Program-made: the position numbers and the translations under genes
Source: Sulfurospirillum halorespirans DSM 13726
GTDB taxonomy: Bacteria > Campylobacterota > Campylobacteria > Campylobacterales > Sulfurospirillaceae
NCBI RefSeq assembly: GCF_001723605.1
Contig: NZ_CP017111.1
Coordinates: 1,798,001-1,862,000, forward strand
Length of the DNA: 64,000 bases
Direction of reading: 5' to 3'
Notes under the pieces: model-generated
Database searches by the model: none
What the model was told of the DNA's origin: nothing
What the model saw: only the letters and a program-made list of their open reading frames with translations
Part shown: positions 18,377 through 28,133 of the stretch, piece after piece
Numbering within the stretch: the stretch's first letter is position 1
How the letters are laid out: each line of letters begins with the position of its first letter

Positions 18377-19129
18377 CTAATTTTTTTCCTTTTTTATCAT
18401 CTCATACGCTTCATTAATCTCTTGAAGCTTTGTCGTTGCAGCATCAATGATGCTTTGATCTTTCCCCTGCCCCATTAAAATATCAGGATGGTACTCTTTG
18501 ACTAAAGCGCGGTACTTTTTCTTAATGCTCTCCATATCTTCGCTTGGATCTGCGCCTAAAACGTCATAGGCATTTTTTATTCCCATCTGCGCTTGGGAGG
18601 CTTTATTGGCGTAAAATTGCTCAAACGCAGCGATAAGTTTTTCAAAATCAGCGCGTTTGATCATGAGTGCACCCGCGATATCTTCGGTGATCATCAGCTC
18701 CGCTTGCGAAAAACTGTTGTCGATGAAAGCAAGATTGAGCAGATACTCCATCACTTTGAGACGTTTGGTATAGTCATTTTGGGTGAGTTTGAGGTATTTT
18801 TGAGAAACTATAAGCGTGTTATCAAAGCTTTGCATCTCTTTTTCATAGATTACTTTAAGCGCTTCACGAATGCTTTCACTGTTTTCAAACACACGAGCGA
18901 TATCACTAAACGTATGCTTTAAAAGCTCCGCTTCCAGTTCGCAAACCCTGCCATCAGCCTTCGCGACTTTTGCCATCAATGCAACCAAAAGCCCAGCCTC
19001 ATGCTCAGCCAAATCGCCTCTAAGTGTCTGTTTTACATCAACATTGATGTGTTGATACGCTTCAGTTTGATAGTTTTTTGTTAACAAATAAAACACTACA
19101 ATAACGACTGCAATAATAATATAGGTCAT
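18377..19129 (-). CDS. DjlA-like co-chaperone with TerB and C-terminal J domain
   Basis: About 250 residues. An N-terminal transmembrane segment (IIIAVVIVVFYLL) is followed by a TerB-like helical domain (about 40-165) and a C-terminal J domain with the HPD motif (VKEYHPDIL), which would stimulate a DnaK-type chaperone. The frame stays open upstream, but an earlier start would run deep into the divergent patB gene; the ATG at 19129 has AAGGTG just upstream and starts at the membrane helix, so it is preferred. TTTACATGTAAA lies at 19139-19150, immediately upstream of the ribosome site. Confidence 0.85.
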   Translation of the reverse strand: MTYIIIAVVIVVFYLLTKNYQTEAYQHINVDVKQTLRGDLAEHEAGLLVALMAKVAKADGRVCELEAELLKHTFSDIARVFENSESIREALKVIYEKEMQSFDNTLIVSQKYLKLTQNDYTKRLKVMEYLLNLAFIDNSFSQAELMITEDIAGALMIKRADFEKLIAAFEQFYANKASQAQMGIKNAYDVLGADPSEDMESIKKKYRALVKEYHPDILMGQGKDQSIIDAATTKLQEINEAYEMIKKEKN

Positions 19130-19205
19130 TTTTTCACCTTTACATGTAAAACGAAATTTTGGCAAATATGCTACAATCATTACACTAAAAATAAGGACAA
19201 TTTGA

Positions 19206-20339
19206 ATGTTTAATTTCGATGAAATCGTAGATAGAACCCAAACACCTTGCGAGAAATGGGACAAATACAAAAACCAAGACATCATTCCAGCTTGGGTTGC
19301 CGATATGGATTTCAAATCGCCTCCGTGTGTGATAGACGCTCTTCAAAAAAGAGTCGCTGAGGGTGTTTTTGGTTATACCGGAATTGATGATGAAACCTAT
19401 GATGCGATCATTGCCTTTTTGAAACGCCATTACAACTGGGAAATCAAAAAAGAGTGGATTTTATTTACGCATGGCGTTGTCAGCAGTATGAATGTCGCGT
19501 GCATGGCGGTGGAGGGGCAAAGTGTGATGACCACAACACCCGTTTATCCCCATTTTATCAAAGCACCTAAACATGCGGGCAAAGAGGTTTTAGCCATTGC
19601 GATGAAAGAGGAAAACAACCGCTGGGTGCTCGACTTTGAAGCGATGGAGAGAGCTATAACGCCTACATGTAAACTCTTTATGCTTTGCAATCCTTACAAT
19701 CCAGCAGGAACGGTCTTTACATGTAAAGAGTTGGAGAGACTTGGCGCTTTTTGTTTAAAACACGACCTGACCATCTGTTCGGACGAGATTCATGCCGATC
19801 TGCTTTTGAATTCAGAGGCGAAACATATTCCATTTGCAACGCTCAGTGAAGCGCTTGCCCAAAAGAGCATCACGCTGATGGCACCGAGTAAAACCTTTAA
19901 CATTGCGGGGCTTCAAGCCTCTTTTGCGGTTATTCCCAACGCGGAACTTCGAAAACGTTTTCAAAAGACGATGGGAAGCATGGTTGGAGGTATTAATCTT
20001 TTGGGCATTACCGCACTCAAAGCGGCGTACCTTGAAGGCGATACGTGGCTGGCGGAGCTTCGTGTCTATTTGGCTGAAAATCTTAAAATGGTTCAAGACT
20101 TTGTCGCGCGCAATCCTAAGCTTAAACTCTTAGATCAAGAAGCAACTTTTCTCGCGTGGATCGATGCAAGCGCTTTACATGTAAAGAGTCCATACGCATT
20201 TTTTCTTGACTTTGGTGTAGGGTTAAGTGATGGTGAACCGTTTGGCAACCAAAACTTTATACGCCTCAATTTCGGAACTCAAAAAAGTGTTTTAGAAGAA
20301 ATTTTAAATCGCATGCAAAAGGCGATGGATAGCCTATGA
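19206..20339 (+). CDS. patB: PatB/MalY-type pyridoxal-phosphate C-S lyase / aminotransferase
   Basis: A 377-residue fold-type I PLP enzyme. The Lys that would bind PLP is K229 in APSKTFNIAGLQ; NPYNPAGTVF and SDEIHADLL are the other family blocks, and the N-terminal WVADMDFKSPP motif is typical of the MalY/PatB subgroup, which has cystathionine beta-lyase activity. It is divergent from the TerB/DnaJ gene and overlaps the phosphoesterase gene by 4 bp (ATGA). It carries three TACATGTA palindromes (19664, 19718, 20176), the highest density in the window. Confidence 0.9.
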   Translation: MFNFDEIVDRTQTPCEKWDKYKNQDIIPAWVADMDFKSPPCVIDALQKRVAEGVFGYTGIDDETYDAIIAFLKRHYNWEIKKEWILFTHGVVSSMNVACMAVEGQSVMTTTPVYPHFIKAPKHAGKEVLAIAMKEENNRWVLDFEAMERAITPTCKLFMLCNPYNPAGTVFTCKELERLGAFCLKHDLTICSDEIHADLLLNSEAKHIPFATLSEALAQKSITLMAPSKTFNIAGLQASFAVIPNAELRKRFQKTMGSMVGGINLLGITALKAAYLEGDTWLAELRVYLAENLKMVQDFVARNPKLKLLDQEATFLAWIDASALHVKSPYAFFLDFGVGLSDGEPFGNQNFIRLNFGTQKSVLEEILNRMQKAMDSL

Positions 20340-21211
20340 TCAAGTCTTTTTTAGGACTTATCATCGCCCTAAGCCTTTACGGAGGAGCGCACATTGTTAT
20401 ACTTGGCGATCCGCATATTCCAGGAAAACGCCTCGATAACAAAGAACAGGTTTTAGAGCAGATCAACCAGTGGAACGATGTTGACAGTGTTGTAGCCATG
20501 GGCGATCTCTGCTCGCAAACAGGCACGCAGGAGGAGTATGAACAGGTTCAGGCTTATTTTTTCAAACTTACAAAACCTCTTTATGTCATTACAGGCAATC
20601 ATGATTTTATCTATGCCGATACACTCGATGCCAATGGTAAACTCCAACACGCATCTCGTGAGATTCAAGAGGCAAAACTCATGCGATTTCAAACCATATT
20701 TAACCTTTCAAAGCTTTATTACAGCGTGATTAAAGAGCATTATTTGCTTCTATTCCTCTCAGCCGATGCTTCTTCGCATTTAGCGGAACTCTCCCCTGAA
20801 CAGCTTGAATGGTTTGAAAATGAGCTGAAAACCCATCCAACAATGCCAACGATTGTCTTTTTTCATGCACCACTTGATCATACATTGGAGAGTTACAACC
20901 ATTGGGCCAATACACCCAATTTTATCGCACAGCCCAAAGAGAAATTACACCAGATTATCATCCATAATCCCCAACTTTTTTTATGGGTCAGTGGACACAC
21001 GCACACATCTGCCAAAGAGCCGAGTTTTGCTTCTGCCTTAAATCGTTACGAGCAGGTCACCAACGTCCACAATAGCGATATGAACAAAGAGACAATTTGG
21101 AGCAATTCTTTGTATTTAGAAGAGGATTTTGTGCGCATTACAACGTACGATCATCACCAAAATAGATGGTTGGATGCGCTTGAACGCGTTATCGCTAAAC
21201 CAAAAATTTAG
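20336..21211 (+). CDS. Exported calcineurin-like metallophosphoesterase
   Basis: A 291-residue protein with an N-terminal signal peptide (about 1-18) and the full metallophosphoesterase motif series: GDPH (D25, H27), GDLC, GNHDF, FFHAP and SGHTHTS. These bind the dinuclear metal centre. It resembles CpdA/icc-type enzymes but appears exported, so the natural substrate (cyclic nucleotide, nucleotide or another phosphoester) is unknown. It starts inside the patB stop (ATGA) and is followed 41 bp later by two NlpC/P60 lipoproteins. Confidence 0.85.
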   Translation: MIKSFLGLIIALSLYGGAHIVILGDPHIPGKRLDNKEQVLEQINQWNDVDSVVAMGDLCSQTGTQEEYEQVQAYFFKLTKPLYVITGNHDFIYADTLDANGKLQHASREIQEAKLMRFQTIFNLSKLYYSVIKEHYLLLFLSADASSHLAELSPEQLEWFENELKTHPTMPTIVFFHAPLDHTLESYNHWANTPNFIAQPKEKLHQIIIHNPQLFLWVSGHTHTSAKEPSFASALNRYEQVTNVHNSDMNKETIWSNSLYLEEDFVRITTYDHHQNRWLDALERVIAKPKI

Positions 21212-21252
21212 GAAAAAATCGTTACTATAATGAAATTATCATGAGGATTTGA

Positions 21253-21873
21253 ATGAGACTGTATCTAGTGGCACTGTGTGCCTGCGCATTTTTACTGAGC
21301 GGTTGTGCTCAAAAAGAGTTCACACAAAACGCTCCTGAACTTCCACAGGTTAAAGACGATACACCCAAACGCCAAGAGATCATCAAAACCGCGCTTAAAT
21401 ACCAAGGCAAACCCAACGGTGGCGACTGTTCAGGCTTTGTAAGCTTAGTCAATAAAGAGAGCACGCAGCCCTTCTTTAGCACAGCAGAGCTCAATGATTA
21501 TTTTGAAGATGCAAGACGTTCGCTTGCGATCTACAATCTTTTAGAAGATCAAAAGCGCCTCTACCACGAAAAACCCAAAGAGGGAGACCTGATCTTTTTT
21601 GCCAATACGATTAAGAAGTATGCCAAGGCGAAAAAAAGCGTCGATAATATCACCCATATCGGTATCATCACGAAAATCGACCCTGATGAAACCGTCCATT
21701 TTATTCACCATACCAAAGGAAAAAATTTGATTAGCCAAATGAATCTTAACTATCCAACGGTCATGATGAACGACACAAAAGTCGTCAACTCCTACATGGA
21801 AAAATGCCCCAAAGATGAAGGGCATAAATGTTTAGCACCTGCTTATTTTAGCGCGTATGGGAGCATCAAATGA
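21253..21873 (+). CDS. NlpC/P60-family lipoprotein (first of a tandem pair)
   Basis: A 206-residue predicted lipoprotein with lipobox LLSGC (C18). The NlpC/P60 catalytic Cys is C59 in GGDCSGFV, with H135 in NITHIGII and a further His in FIHH as the expected triad members. Such enzymes cleave peptide stems of peptidoglycan. ATGA overlaps with the next gene, a clear paralogue, show a tandem duplication expressed as one unit. Two Cys near the C-terminus could pair. Confidence 0.88.
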   Translation: MRLYLVALCACAFLLSGCAQKEFTQNAPELPQVKDDTPKRQEIIKTALKYQGKPNGGDCSGFVSLVNKESTQPFFSTAELNDYFEDARRSLAIYNLLEDQKRLYHEKPKEGDLIFFANTIKKYAKAKKSVDNITHIGIITKIDPDETVHFIHHTKGKNLISQMNLNYPTVMMNDTKVVNSYMEKCPKDEGHKCLAPAYFSAYGSIK

Positions 21874-22643
21874 GACGCTGGATCGCATTGAGTGCTGTAA
21901 CGCTTCTACTCGCAGGATGTGCGCAACAAGCACGCGTTGAGGCACCTGTGATTCCTATCGCTGAGAACCCTGCTCCAACGGAAGAGAAAATCTACCTTGG
22001 TGAAAAACCTTCCAATGATTTTTTCTTAAAGCAAGATCGTGAAGGTTTTGACTTGCGCCCCGTGCCTGAACTCTCTACGCGTGAAGCCATCGTGCAAAAC
22101 GCTCTGTTGTATTTGGGAAAACGTGACGGAGGTGACTGCTCAGGCTTTGTGAGTCTTGTCAACTACAAAACAGGAACGCCTTTTTACCAAGAAAAAGAGC
22201 TCAGCCAAAGTTTCGATAACGCCAGAAAATCACGCGCTATGTTCAACCTTATGTCCAAAAAAGGTAACGCGTACGAGACACGCCTTCCCAACCTTGGCGA
22301 CCTCGTCTTTTTTGAAAATACCGAGCGCAAACCTGCCGTAAAAACAAAAAGCAAAGCCAAAGGTAAAGAAAAAGTAGTCGCCAAACAACCTGCGGTTCAG
22401 GTCGCTGAGAATATTACCCACGTGGGAATTGTCACGAAAGTCGAGCCCGACGGAACCGTTGAGTTTATCCACCACTCCAATGGCAAAAATGTTTTGGATT
22501 ATATGAATTTTAACTATCCGATGCTGACTAACAAAGATGGCAAAGTCATCAACACCTATATGAAACGCTGCCCCTCAAAAAAAGGTGCGGCGCAACCTCA
22601 GTGTATGAATATCGCCTTTTTTGTGGCATATGGGACGTTTTAG
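21870..22643 (+). CDS. NlpC/P60-family lipoprotein (second of a tandem pair)
   Basis: A 257-residue paralogue of the preceding protein, with lipobox LLAGC (C17), catalytic Cys C90 in GGDCSGFV, H184 in NITHVGIV, and a similar C-terminal third. It differs by an extra N-terminal proline/glutamate-rich spacer (about 22-68) and a Lys/Ala-rich insertion (about 153-173) just before the catalytic His strand. A role in cell-wall remodelling is inferred from the family. TTTACATGTAAA follows the stop at 22646-22657. Confidence 0.88.
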   Translation: MRRWIALSAVTLLLAGCAQQARVEAPVIPIAENPAPTEEKIYLGEKPSNDFFLKQDREGFDLRPVPELSTREAIVQNALLYLGKRDGGDCSGFVSLVNYKTGTPFYQEKELSQSFDNARKSRAMFNLMSKKGNAYETRLPNLGDLVFFENTERKPAVKTKSKAKGKEKVVAKQPAVQVAENITHVGIVTKVEPDGTVEFIHHSNGKNVLDYMNFNYPMLTNKDGKVINTYMKRCPSKKGAAQPQCMNIAFFVAYGTF

Positions 22644-22709
22644 GATTTACATGTAAACATCTGAGGTGCCTCTATGCAGACACCTCTATGAATCTTCCTT
22701 TTGGATAGT

Positions 22710-23306
22710 TTATAAAATTTTTTTCAACTGCTTGTCATGGATAGACGATAAACTAAGCAGAGAGGCAAATCCACCCAAAAGTGCAAACGCCATATCCGAT
22801 TGTGTATCCCACTGATACCCTTGTGTGCCCAAAAATGCTTCAGCATCTTCTCCCGTTGCTATGGCAACCCACCATTCTACTAATTCATAAAAGGCACTAA
22901 AAGCTAAGATAATAGAGATAATACTATAATTCAGCCACGCTCGTCCATTGATCACTTTTTTGCGAATCAATATTTCTCTGGCTAATAAAGCAGGCACAAA
23001 TCCTTGGAAAAAATGACCTAATTTATCATAATTATTTCTATCGGAATGAAACATATCTCTTAACGTATCAAATAAAGGTACTTCAGCATACGTATAATGC
23101 CCACCCACCATCAAAATAATACAATGAAGTAAAATAAAAACATACAGTAAAGGTGTCAGCTTAAATGTTTTATAGGTTGCAAGAAGAAAGATCACGCCAA
23201 TGATTGCAGGAAAAACTTCCAAAAACCATGTAAATTGATCTTTAGGATTGATACCAGACCAAACAAAGACTACTGAAAAAATGAGTATCCATAAATATTG
23301 ATTCAT
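22710..23306 (-). CDS. DUF2238 (YjdF-like) integral membrane protein
   Basis: A 198-residue protein with about six hydrophobic helices and the YjdF/DUF2238 conserved blocks: GGHYTYAEVPLFD, FHSDRNNYDKLGHFFQGFVPAL, FYELVEWWVAI and GYQWDTQSDMAFALLG. The family is widespread and of unknown function. It converges on the NlpC genes and stands upstream of purL on the same strand, but is separated from it by a strong hairpin. Confidence 0.85.
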   Translation of the reverse strand: MNQYLWILIFSVVFVWSGINPKDQFTWFLEVFPAIIGVIFLLATYKTFKLTPLLYVFILLHCIILMVGGHYTYAEVPLFDTLRDMFHSDRNNYDKLGHFFQGFVPALLAREILIRKKVINGRAWLNYSIISIILAFSAFYELVEWWVAIATGEDAEAFLGTQGYQWDTQSDMAFALLGGFASLLSLSSIHDKQLKKIL

Positions 23307-23380
23307 TTCACTTCCTCAGACACAAAAAGTAGGATTAAAATATTGTTACATGTAAAAAAATTAAGATAAATTTTGAGAGA

Positions 23381-23406
23381 AAAGAGGTGCAATGACGCAC
23401 CTCTTT
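23381..23406 (-). terminator. Terminator after purL
   Basis: A perfect 10-bp stem (AAAGAGGTGC with its complement), a 6-base loop and, on the minus strand, TTTTCTCTC. It lies 7 bp past the purL stop. Confidence 0.8.
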
Positions 23407-23412
23407 GGCATA

Positions 23413-25614
23413 TTAGATATCTTGTTCAATCACTTCAGCAAAACGGTTAAAGTAACGCTCTTTGATTGCTTCAACTGATTTAGAAATATCATTACATGTA
23501 AAGCTAGAACCGCCAACCGTTCCGATTTTCGTAATGGTAATACCAACAGTTTTTGCCATTGACTCAAAACCTGCTTCATCGTTGACTTCAACGATCGCAC
23601 GAGAGAAACTCTCCGCAAAAATGTCTTTGGAATCGTTACATGGTAGTTTACATGTAACGCCTTTTTTACTCTTAGCAACCATTTTTGCCAACGCGATAGC
23701 GATACCGCCCACATTGACATCTTTAGCCGCATTCAAGAAACCTTTTTTATTGGCTTCGATAACAAGCCCCCAGAGTTTCAACTCTTTGTCGTAATTCAGT
23801 TCAGCGAGTGTTCCCTCGACTTTGCCAAAAAGCTCTTTCATATACAAACTACCACCAAAATCACTTTGAGTATCGCCGATGAGATAAATCGAAGCGCCCT
23901 CTTTTTGGAAGCTTGATGGAAGCGTTTTGTTCGCATCATCATTCAAACCTACCATAACGATCGCAGGGGTTGGGAAAACGCCAACGCCATTGGTTTCGTT
24001 GTAAAGAGAGACGTTACCGCTGACAACTGGCGTATTCAGTTTTGCACACGCCTCTTTGATACCGTAACAGCCTTGTGCAAACTGCCACATGACTTCTGGG
24101 TTTTCAGGGTTTCCATAGTTGAGACAATCAGTAATCGCTAGTGGGCGTGCGCCACTCATAGCAACATTTCTTCCACTCTCAGCTACCGCAGCAGCAGCGC
24201 CCATTTTAGGGTCGATGTAATTATAACGTGGATTACAGTCACTACTCATCGAAAGTGCTTTGCCGTTTTCTTTGATGCGAATCACACTTGCATCCAAACT
24301 TCCTGGTGCTTTGATCGTATTGGTTTGTACCGTTGAATCGTATTGATTGAAAATCCATGTTTTATCGCTCACTTCGACAGAATTTAGAAGAGTATCAAAC
24401 GCCTTTTGGTTGTCTACTTTTGCAAAGTCATTGATCGTTGTGTTTTTAATCAAAGCCAAATAAGCTGGCTCTTTGGTTGGTCTATCATAAATAGGCGCTT
24501 GCTCACTCACAGGTTGTACGGGCATATCCGCCACTCTCTCACCATGCCAGAAGAGTTCCATATTTCCCGTTGTGGTTACTTCACCAATAATTTCAGCGTT
24601 AAGATCCCATTTTCTAAAGATGTCAACGACTTTGTCTTCATACCCTTTTTTCGCACAAATGAGCATTCGCTCTTGTGATTCAGAGAGCATAAATTCAAAC
24701 GGTTGCATACCCTCTTCGCGTGCTGGAACTTTATCTAAGTGCATGATCATACCACTACCACTGCGTCCTGCCATCTCAAATGAACTCGACGTCAATCCCG
24801 CAGCTCCCATATCTTGGATACCCACGATATAGTCTGTTTTAAAGAGTTCTAAACACGCTTCCAAAAGGAGTTTCTCAGCAAAAGGATCACCTACTTGAAC
24901 GGTTGGACGTAAGCTTTTGTTGGCTTCTGTAAAGCTATCGCTCGCCATAACCGCGCCACCCAGTCCATCGCGACCTGTTTTTGAGCCAACATAAACCACA
25001 GGGTTACCAAGTCCTTCAGCTTTTCCGTAAAAAATTTCATCACTTTTTGCAAGACCTAGTGTAAATGCGTTAACCAAGATATTGCCATTGTAACTCTCAT
25101 CAAAGAACGTCTCGCCACCGATGGTAGGAACACCCATACAGTTACCGTATCCGCCGATACCTGCAACAACACCACGTACGAGGTAGCGTTGATGATGCGA
25201 TGTGTCGTCATTATTCGTCACATTGCCAAAACGCAGCGAGTTCATATTGGCCACAGGACGCGCACCCATCGTGAAAACATCTCTTAAAATGCCGCCAACA
25301 CCCGTTGCTGCACCTTGGTAAGGCTCGATGAAGCTTGGATGATTGTGTGACTCCATCTTAAAGACTGCCGCCATGCCATCGCCTACATCGATAACACCTG
25401 CATTTTCACCCGGTCCTTGAATCACCCATGGCGCTTTGGTTGGGAAACCATTGAGGTATTTTTTACTGGATTTATACGAGCAGTGCTCACTCCACATAGA
25501 CGAGAAGATGCCGATCTCTAGCATGTTTGGCTCACGTCCTAAAATGTTCAAAATATTTTCATATTCGTCTTTGGTTAACTTATGTTTTTTTAACACTGCG
25601 TCTAAATTTTCCAT
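23413..25614 (-). CDS. purL: Phosphoribosylformylglycinamidine synthase subunit PurL
   Basis: A 733-residue enzyme of the small (Bacillus-type) PurL class, which works with PurS and PurQ to convert FGAR to FGAM using ATP and glutamine-derived ammonia. Visible landmarks are [14 protein letters not shown] near the N-terminus, [23 protein letters not shown] (about 87-109), and the C-terminal repeat with [17 protein letters not shown] and [11 protein letters not shown]. Two TACATGTA palindromes lie near the C-terminus, both read as Thr-Cys. purQ and purS are not adjacent. Confidence 0.97.
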   Translation of the reverse strand: MENLDAVLKKHKLTKDEYENILNILGREPNMLEIGIFSSMWSEHCSYKSSKKYLNGFPTKAPWVIQGPGENAGVIDVGDGMAAVFKMESHNHPSFIEPYQGAATGVGGILRDVFTMGARPVANMNSLRFGNVTNNDDTSHHQRYLVRGVVAGIGGYGNCMGVPTIGGETFFDESYNGNILVNAFTLGLAKSDEIFYGKAEGLGNPVVYVGSKTGRDGLGGAVMASDSFTEANKSLRPTVQVGDPFAEKLLLEACLELFKTDYIVGIQDMGAAGLTSSSFEMAGRSGSGMIMHLDKVPAREEGMQPFEFMLSESQERMLICAKKGYEDKVVDIFRKWDLNAEIIGEVTTTGNMELFWHGERVADMPVQPVSEQAPIYDRPTKEPAYLALIKNTTINDFAKVDNQKAFDTLLNSVEVSDKTWIFNQYDSTVQTNTIKAPGSLDASVIRIKENGKALSMSSDCNPRYNYIDPKMGAAAAVAESGRNVAMSGARPLAITDCLNYGNPENPEVMWQFAQGCYGIKEACAKLNTPVVSGNVSLYNETNGVGVFPTPAIVMVGLNDDANKTLPSSFQKEGASIYLIGDTQSDFGGSLYMKELFGKVEGTLAELNYDKELKLWGLVIEANKKGFLNAAKDVNVGGIAIALAKMVAKSKKGVTCKLPCNDSKDIFAESFSRAIVEVNDEAGFESMAKTVGITITKIGTVGGSSFTCNDISKSVEAIKERYFNRFAEVIEQDI

Positions 25615-25675
25615 GGATTTTTGCCCTATGTGATGTAATTAAAATGAGATTATTGTACAAAAAAGGAGCTAAAAG

Positions 25676-27604
25676 TTAGTTTTGATGCAAAAAGCTCTCC
25701 AACGCTTCAGCACTCATGGGTTTTGCAAACAGAAAACCTTGCATGCTGTCACATCCATTTTCGATTAAAAACACTTTTTGCTCCTCAGTCTCCACACCTT
25801 CGGCTAAAACTTCCAGCTCCAAGGTTTTGCCAAGCGCAATGATCGCTTTTGAGATTGCTTGATCGTCTCTATCACGCGGTAAATCGCGTATAAAAGAGCG
25901 GTCAATTTTGAGTTTATGCAGGGGTAATTGTTTGAGATAACTCAGAGACGAATAGCCCGTTCCAAAATCATCAATCGAGATTTTATAGCCCAAATTTTCA
26001 AGTTTTTGCAATGTTTTGGAAGAGTGCATCGGGTTGTTCATAAAACTGCTCTCCGTGACTTCAAGTTCAATGCTGAGCGCACTCACTTCTATTTTTTGGC
26101 GTATCGCCTCGATCTGCTCGATAAAATCTTCTTCTTCAATCTGAACATTGGAGATATTAATCGCGATGATGCCATTGAAAAAATTCTCGTCTTGCCATCG
26201 TTTCGCCTGCTCCAACGCTTTTTTGAAAATAAACAATCCAAGGGGGATAATAAGTCTGGTCTCTTCCGCCCTTGCAATGAAATTGTAAGGAGAGAGCAAA
26301 CCCTTCACAGGGTGTTGCCATCGCACAAGCGCCTCCATGCCAATAATGGCATTGCTATGAAGGTTGATCTGCGGTTGATAATGCAGGATAAATTCATCGT
26401 ATTCAATGGCATGTTTGAGATCGTTGTCAAATTTTGAGATCGTTAAAAGATGTTCTGTCATCGATGGTGTGTAAAAAAGATAATTTTTTGTGGAGTGATT
26501 TTTAGCTTCATACATGGCTGTATCGGCATTTTTAAAAAGTGCTTCAAAACTTTTTCCATCATTGGGGGAACACGCAACACCGATGCTTACACTAAGCTTA
26601 AAGTGCTCATCGGAAATGGCAATGGGCGCGTCCAAACCTTTGATGAGTTTTTGGCACAACGTTTCTACATGTAAAGCTTCATTGCTCAAGATGACAAACT
26701 CATCGCCACCAACACGGGCAATAAAATCAGAAGGATTCAACACAGATTTTAACCGTTCGGCTACCACTTGAATCACTTTATCGCCTATCGTGTGCCCATA
26801 CATATCGTTAATGGTTTTGAAACGATCCAAGTCTAAAAATAAAAAGCACAACGACGACTCTTCCATCAAGCGCTGTTCAAGCTCTTGCCTCAGGTATGCA
26901 CGATTGGGAAGTTTCGTTAGCGTATCGTTATGGGCTAGAAAAAGCATGTCTCTTTGGGCATTTTTACGATCACTGATGTCACGATGGGTTCCTGCAAGGC
27001 GAAGCGGTGCACCTGTTTTTGCATTGCGTTCCACCACAGCACCAGACCCCTCGATCCAAACCCAATGCCCATCCTTATGAAGCATACGAAACTCTACATT
27101 ATAGGGTTGATGGTGTTTAATAGTATGTTCAACCGCTTTATGGGCTATCATACGATCTTCAGGATGAATGCGCTCCTCCCAATCGGTAACATCATCCTCA
27201 ATATCTTCGCGTTTTAATCCTAAAAAAGAGAGCCATTTATCGTTTACAACATGGTGTTGATGCACGTAGTCCCAATCCCAATACCCAAGATTGGCTCCTT
27301 GAATCACATATTCCAAACGCTCTTCATGCACTTGGAGCTTTTTTTGCATCATCTCCAACTCCGTCACTCGCGCGCGAATCAGCCCATAAAGAAGTAAAGA
27401 AGTGACAATAATAAAAAAAAGTCCTTTGTAAGTCTGAATAAGCGTTAGATAAGCAACATTATCGATCAAAGACTCAACCAAACGGTCAGAAAAGAGAATC
27501 CACAGTGTCGCGAAAAGTGCATAAATAAGAACAATACGTAACGGACTGATACGAATGTGCATTCTCTTACCTCTGTTGGGGAGTTTTTGGGCAAAGCTTG
27601 TCAC
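25676..27604 (-). CDS. Membrane PAS-GGDEF-EAL cyclic-di-GMP signalling protein
   Basis: A 642-residue protein with two transmembrane segments (about 22-38 and 58-77) and a short periplasmic loop, a PAS domain (about 95-210, with a PAC tail), GGDEF (intact motif 299-303) and EAL (E424-A-L426, with later DDFGTGYSSLSYL). Both catalytic motifs look complete, so it may make or degrade c-di-GMP. The periplasmic loop is too small for a classical ligand domain. It is divergent from tatB. TACATGTAAAG at 26666 is read as Leu-His-Val. Confidence 0.93.
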   Translation of the reverse strand: MTSFAQKLPNRGKRMHIRISPLRIVLIYALFATLWILFSDRLVESLIDNVAYLTLIQTYKGLFFIIVTSLLLYGLIRARVTELEMMQKKLQVHEERLEYVIQGANLGYWDWDYVHQHHVVNDKWLSFLGLKREDIEDDVTDWEERIHPEDRMIAHKAVEHTIKHHQPYNVEFRMLHKDGHWVWIEGSGAVVERNAKTGAPLRLAGTHRDISDRKNAQRDMLFLAHNDTLTKLPNRAYLRQELEQRLMEESSLCFLFLDLDRFKTINDMYGHTIGDKVIQVVAERLKSVLNPSDFIARVGGDEFVILSNEALHVETLCQKLIKGLDAPIAISDEHFKLSVSIGVACSPNDGKSFEALFKNADTAMYEAKNHSTKNYLFYTPSMTEHLLTISKFDNDLKHAIEYDEFILHYQPQINLHSNAIIGMEALVRWQHPVKGLLSPYNFIARAEETRLIIPLGLFIFKKALEQAKRWQDENFFNGIIAINISNVQIEEEDFIEQIEAIRQKIEVSALSIELEVTESSFMNNPMHSSKTLQKLENLGYKISIDDFGTGYSSLSYLKQLPLHKLKIDRSFIRDLPRDRDDQAISKAIIALGKTLELEVLAEGVETEEQKVFLIENGCDSMQGFLFAKPMSAEALESFLHQN

Positions 27605-27698
27605 TACTATTTGACTCTATTATATCCCACGTTCGTGACATTTATACTCTTTTGATCAAAATTCAGATAAAATCCAACTTCAATTTAACTTCAAGGCG

Positions 27699-28133
27699 GT
27701 GCCTTTCATGTTTGGTATGGGAATAGGAGAAATCCTTGTTATTGCAATTATTGCTATTATATTTTTAGGACCAGAGAAACTTCCCGAAGCCATGGTCAAA
27801 GGTGCAAAATTCTTCAAATCCTTCAAAAACAGCATCAATGATGTCAAAAGTAGTTTTGAGCAAGAGATGAAAATCCAAGAACTCAAAGATGAAGCGCTTA
27901 CGTATAAGAAAAAGTTGGATGAAGTAGCTACCAGTGCACGTAAAGTTATTACATTTGATGAACTTGAAGAGATCAAAAAAACAACCCAAGGGGTCAATGA
28001 TTCCTTAAAAGAGCTCGAAAGCAGTGTCAAAGAGAGTGCTGCTCTTGAGACATCTTCACCTGTAGTGAGTGAGCCCATCCACGTTCAAGTGATCGAAACA
28101 CCCAAAGAGACAAAAAAAGAGGAAAATGTATAA
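27699..28133 (+). CDS. tatB: Sec-independent translocase subunit TatB
   Basis: A 144-residue protein: one N-terminal membrane helix (about 4-21) with the Glu-containing start MFGMGIGEILVI, the FLGPEKLPEAM hinge, an amphipathic helix (VKGAKFFKSFKNSIND), and a long charged coiled-coil tail. It forms the twin-arginine receptor with TatC, whose gene starts one base after overlapping this stop. Confidence 0.93.
   Translation: MPFMFGMGIGEILVIAIIAIIFLGPEKLPEAMVKGAKFFKSFKNSINDVKSSFEQEMKIQELKDEALTYKKKLDEVATSARKVITFDELEEIKKTTQGVNDSLKELESSVKESAALETSSPVVSEPIHVQVIETPKETKKEENV

Noticed and set aside
18377-19315. 312-residue version of the TerB/DnaJ protein
   Set aside because: The extra N-terminal codons overlap the divergent patB gene by more than 100 bp, and the ATG at 19129 has a ribosome site and begins at the membrane helix.
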